From the NCBI GenBank assembly GCA_937910975.1, contig CALEMZ010000387.1:1-6550 (forward strand): a stretch of DNA of 6,550 nt. Reading direction: 5' to 3'. Numbering within the stretch: position 1 is the stretch's first letter; every line of letters starts with the position of its first letter. Below are positions 5,983-6,550 of the stretch, piece by piece. Source of the DNA: an uncultured Pseudorhodobacter sp. GTDB lineage: Bacteria > Pseudomonadota > Alphaproteobacteria > Rhodobacterales > Rhodobacteraceae. The position numbers and the translations under genes were made by a program. The notes beneath the pieces were generated by a model. It searched no databases and was not told where the DNA came from. It worked only from the letters and a program-made list of their open reading frames with translations.

Positions 5983-6011
5983 TTGACTCCCCGCGCGCCC
6001 ACGCGCATGAA
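5983..6011 (+). promoter_or_regulatory. Candidate weak promoter for lepB
   Basis: TTGACT (5983-5988, five of six to the -35 consensus) is followed after 17 bases by CATGAA (6006-6011, three of six to the -10 consensus). It lies in the 73-base acpS-lepB gap. lepB could equally be read through from acpS, since no terminator is visible between them. Confidence 0.25.
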
Positions 6012-6040
6012 ACCCCGCAAAGCAGAAAAAGGCAGTAATT

Positions 6041-6550
6041 ATGGCCAGCACGTCGAAATCCGAAGGCGGTATCGTTGAGACAATCAAGACGATTGTCTAT
6101 GCGCTCCTGATTGCAGGCATTTTTCGGACCCTTTTCTTTCAACCATTCTGGATTCCGTCCGGGTCGATGAAGGACACGTTGCTAATTGGCGATTTCTTGT
6201 TCGTCAACAAAATGGTTTATGGCTATTCCAAGCATTCGTGCCCGTTCTCCGTCTGCCCCGTTTCGGGACGCCTGTTATTTTCCGAGCCCGAGCGCGGTGA
6301 TGTGGTGGTGTTCCGTCACCCTGTGAATGGGTCGGATTTCATCAAACGGCTGATCGGCCTGCCGGGCGATACCGTGCAGATGCGCGATGGCAAGATCATA
6401 CTCAATGGCACTGAAGTGCCGCAGAACCCCATCAGCCCGTTTGTGGAAACCTACGTGCGCCAAGGCCCGATGGGCCACCTGCCGCGCTGCGAAAACTCGG
6501 CCGGGGCTGTGGGCGTGGGCGCAGATTGCATCAAGTCGCGCTTCACCGAG
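6041..6550 (+). CDS. lepB: Signal peptidase I, 3' end outside the window
   Basis: LepB is the membrane-anchored serine protease that cuts Sec and Tat signal peptides on the periplasmic side. The first 170 residues are present and the frame is open to the window edge. A single N-terminal membrane segment (about 11-33) leads into 'FWIPSGSMKDTLLIGD', with nucleophile S42 in the SGSM box. The general-base lysine is K102 in 'DFIKRLIGLPGD' (99-110), preceded by 'RGDVVVFRHP' (85-94). Both catalytic residues are intact. Four cysteines (C67, C72, C150, C163) lie in the exported part and could form disulfides. ATG 6041 follows AAAAAGG (6026-6032) by 8 bases. Placement directly after acpS matches the order I recall for Rhodobacteraceae, where rnc and era usually come next. 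The missing part should hold the remaining catalytic-domain strands. Confidence 0.95.
   Translation, partial: MASTSKSEGGIVETIKTIVYALLIAGIFRTLFFQPFWIPSGSMKDTLLIGDFLFVNKMVYGYSKHSCPFSVCPVSGRLLFSEPERGDVVVFRHPVNGSDFIKRLIGLPGDTVQMRDGKIILNGTEVPQNPISPFVETYVRQGPMGHLPRCENSAGAVGVGADCIKSRFTE

Noticed and set aside
1..6550. tRNA, rRNA, CRISPR, insertion sequence, attachment site or riboswitch
   Set aside because: Reading both strands I saw no tRNA-like cloverleaf, no regularly spaced repeats, no transposase-like protein with flanking inverted repeats, and no untranslated leader long enough for a recognisable riboswitch.

Overview
The window is a stretch of chromosomal housekeeping DNA from an alphaproteobacterium, most likely a member of the Rhodobacteraceae (Roseobacter group). 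The basis is moderately high G+C, the protein sequences (an omega subunit with an extended acidic tail, a PdxJ of the alphaproteobacterial kind, a FolK with a 'DQLILPH' segment) and the gene order folK, rpoZ, rel, DUF2062, pdxJ, acpS, lepB. I recall this order from that family but could not search for it. There is no sign of phage, insertion sequences, CRISPR, tRNA or rRNA.

Layout. Bases 1-571 hold most of folK (folate synthesis), whose first codons lie before the window. A 168-base gap with a possible promoter leads into a tight plus-strand cluster: rpoZ (RNA polymerase omega), a long bifunctional RelA/SpoT-type (p)ppGpp synthetase/hydrolase, a DUF2062 membrane protein and pdxJ (vitamin B6 synthesis). 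Gaps inside the cluster are 23-53 bases, so one transcript is likely. It ends at a GC-rich hairpin overlapping the pdxJ stop codon. On the minus strand, convergent with pdxJ, sits a gene for a secreted cupredoxin with a complete type 1 copper site and a methionine-rich stretch. A 212-base divergent region, carrying an FNR-like palindrome and a second palindrome 22 bases away, separates it from acpS (holo-ACP synthase) on the plus strand. lepB (signal peptidase I) follows and runs off the end of the window.

How the genes relate. Omega forms part of the RNA polymerase site that binds ppGpp, and the next gene makes and degrades ppGpp, so the rpoZ-rel pair couples alarmone and receptor. pdxJ, acpS and folK supply cofactors (PLP, 4'-phosphopantetheine on ACP, folate). 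LepB matures exported proteins, presumably including the cupredoxin, which has a typical signal peptide. The least ordinary element is the cupredoxin gene with its possible oxygen-responsive control region, set antisense between pdxJ and acpS. The rest is conventional, and I did not find a new multi-gene system.
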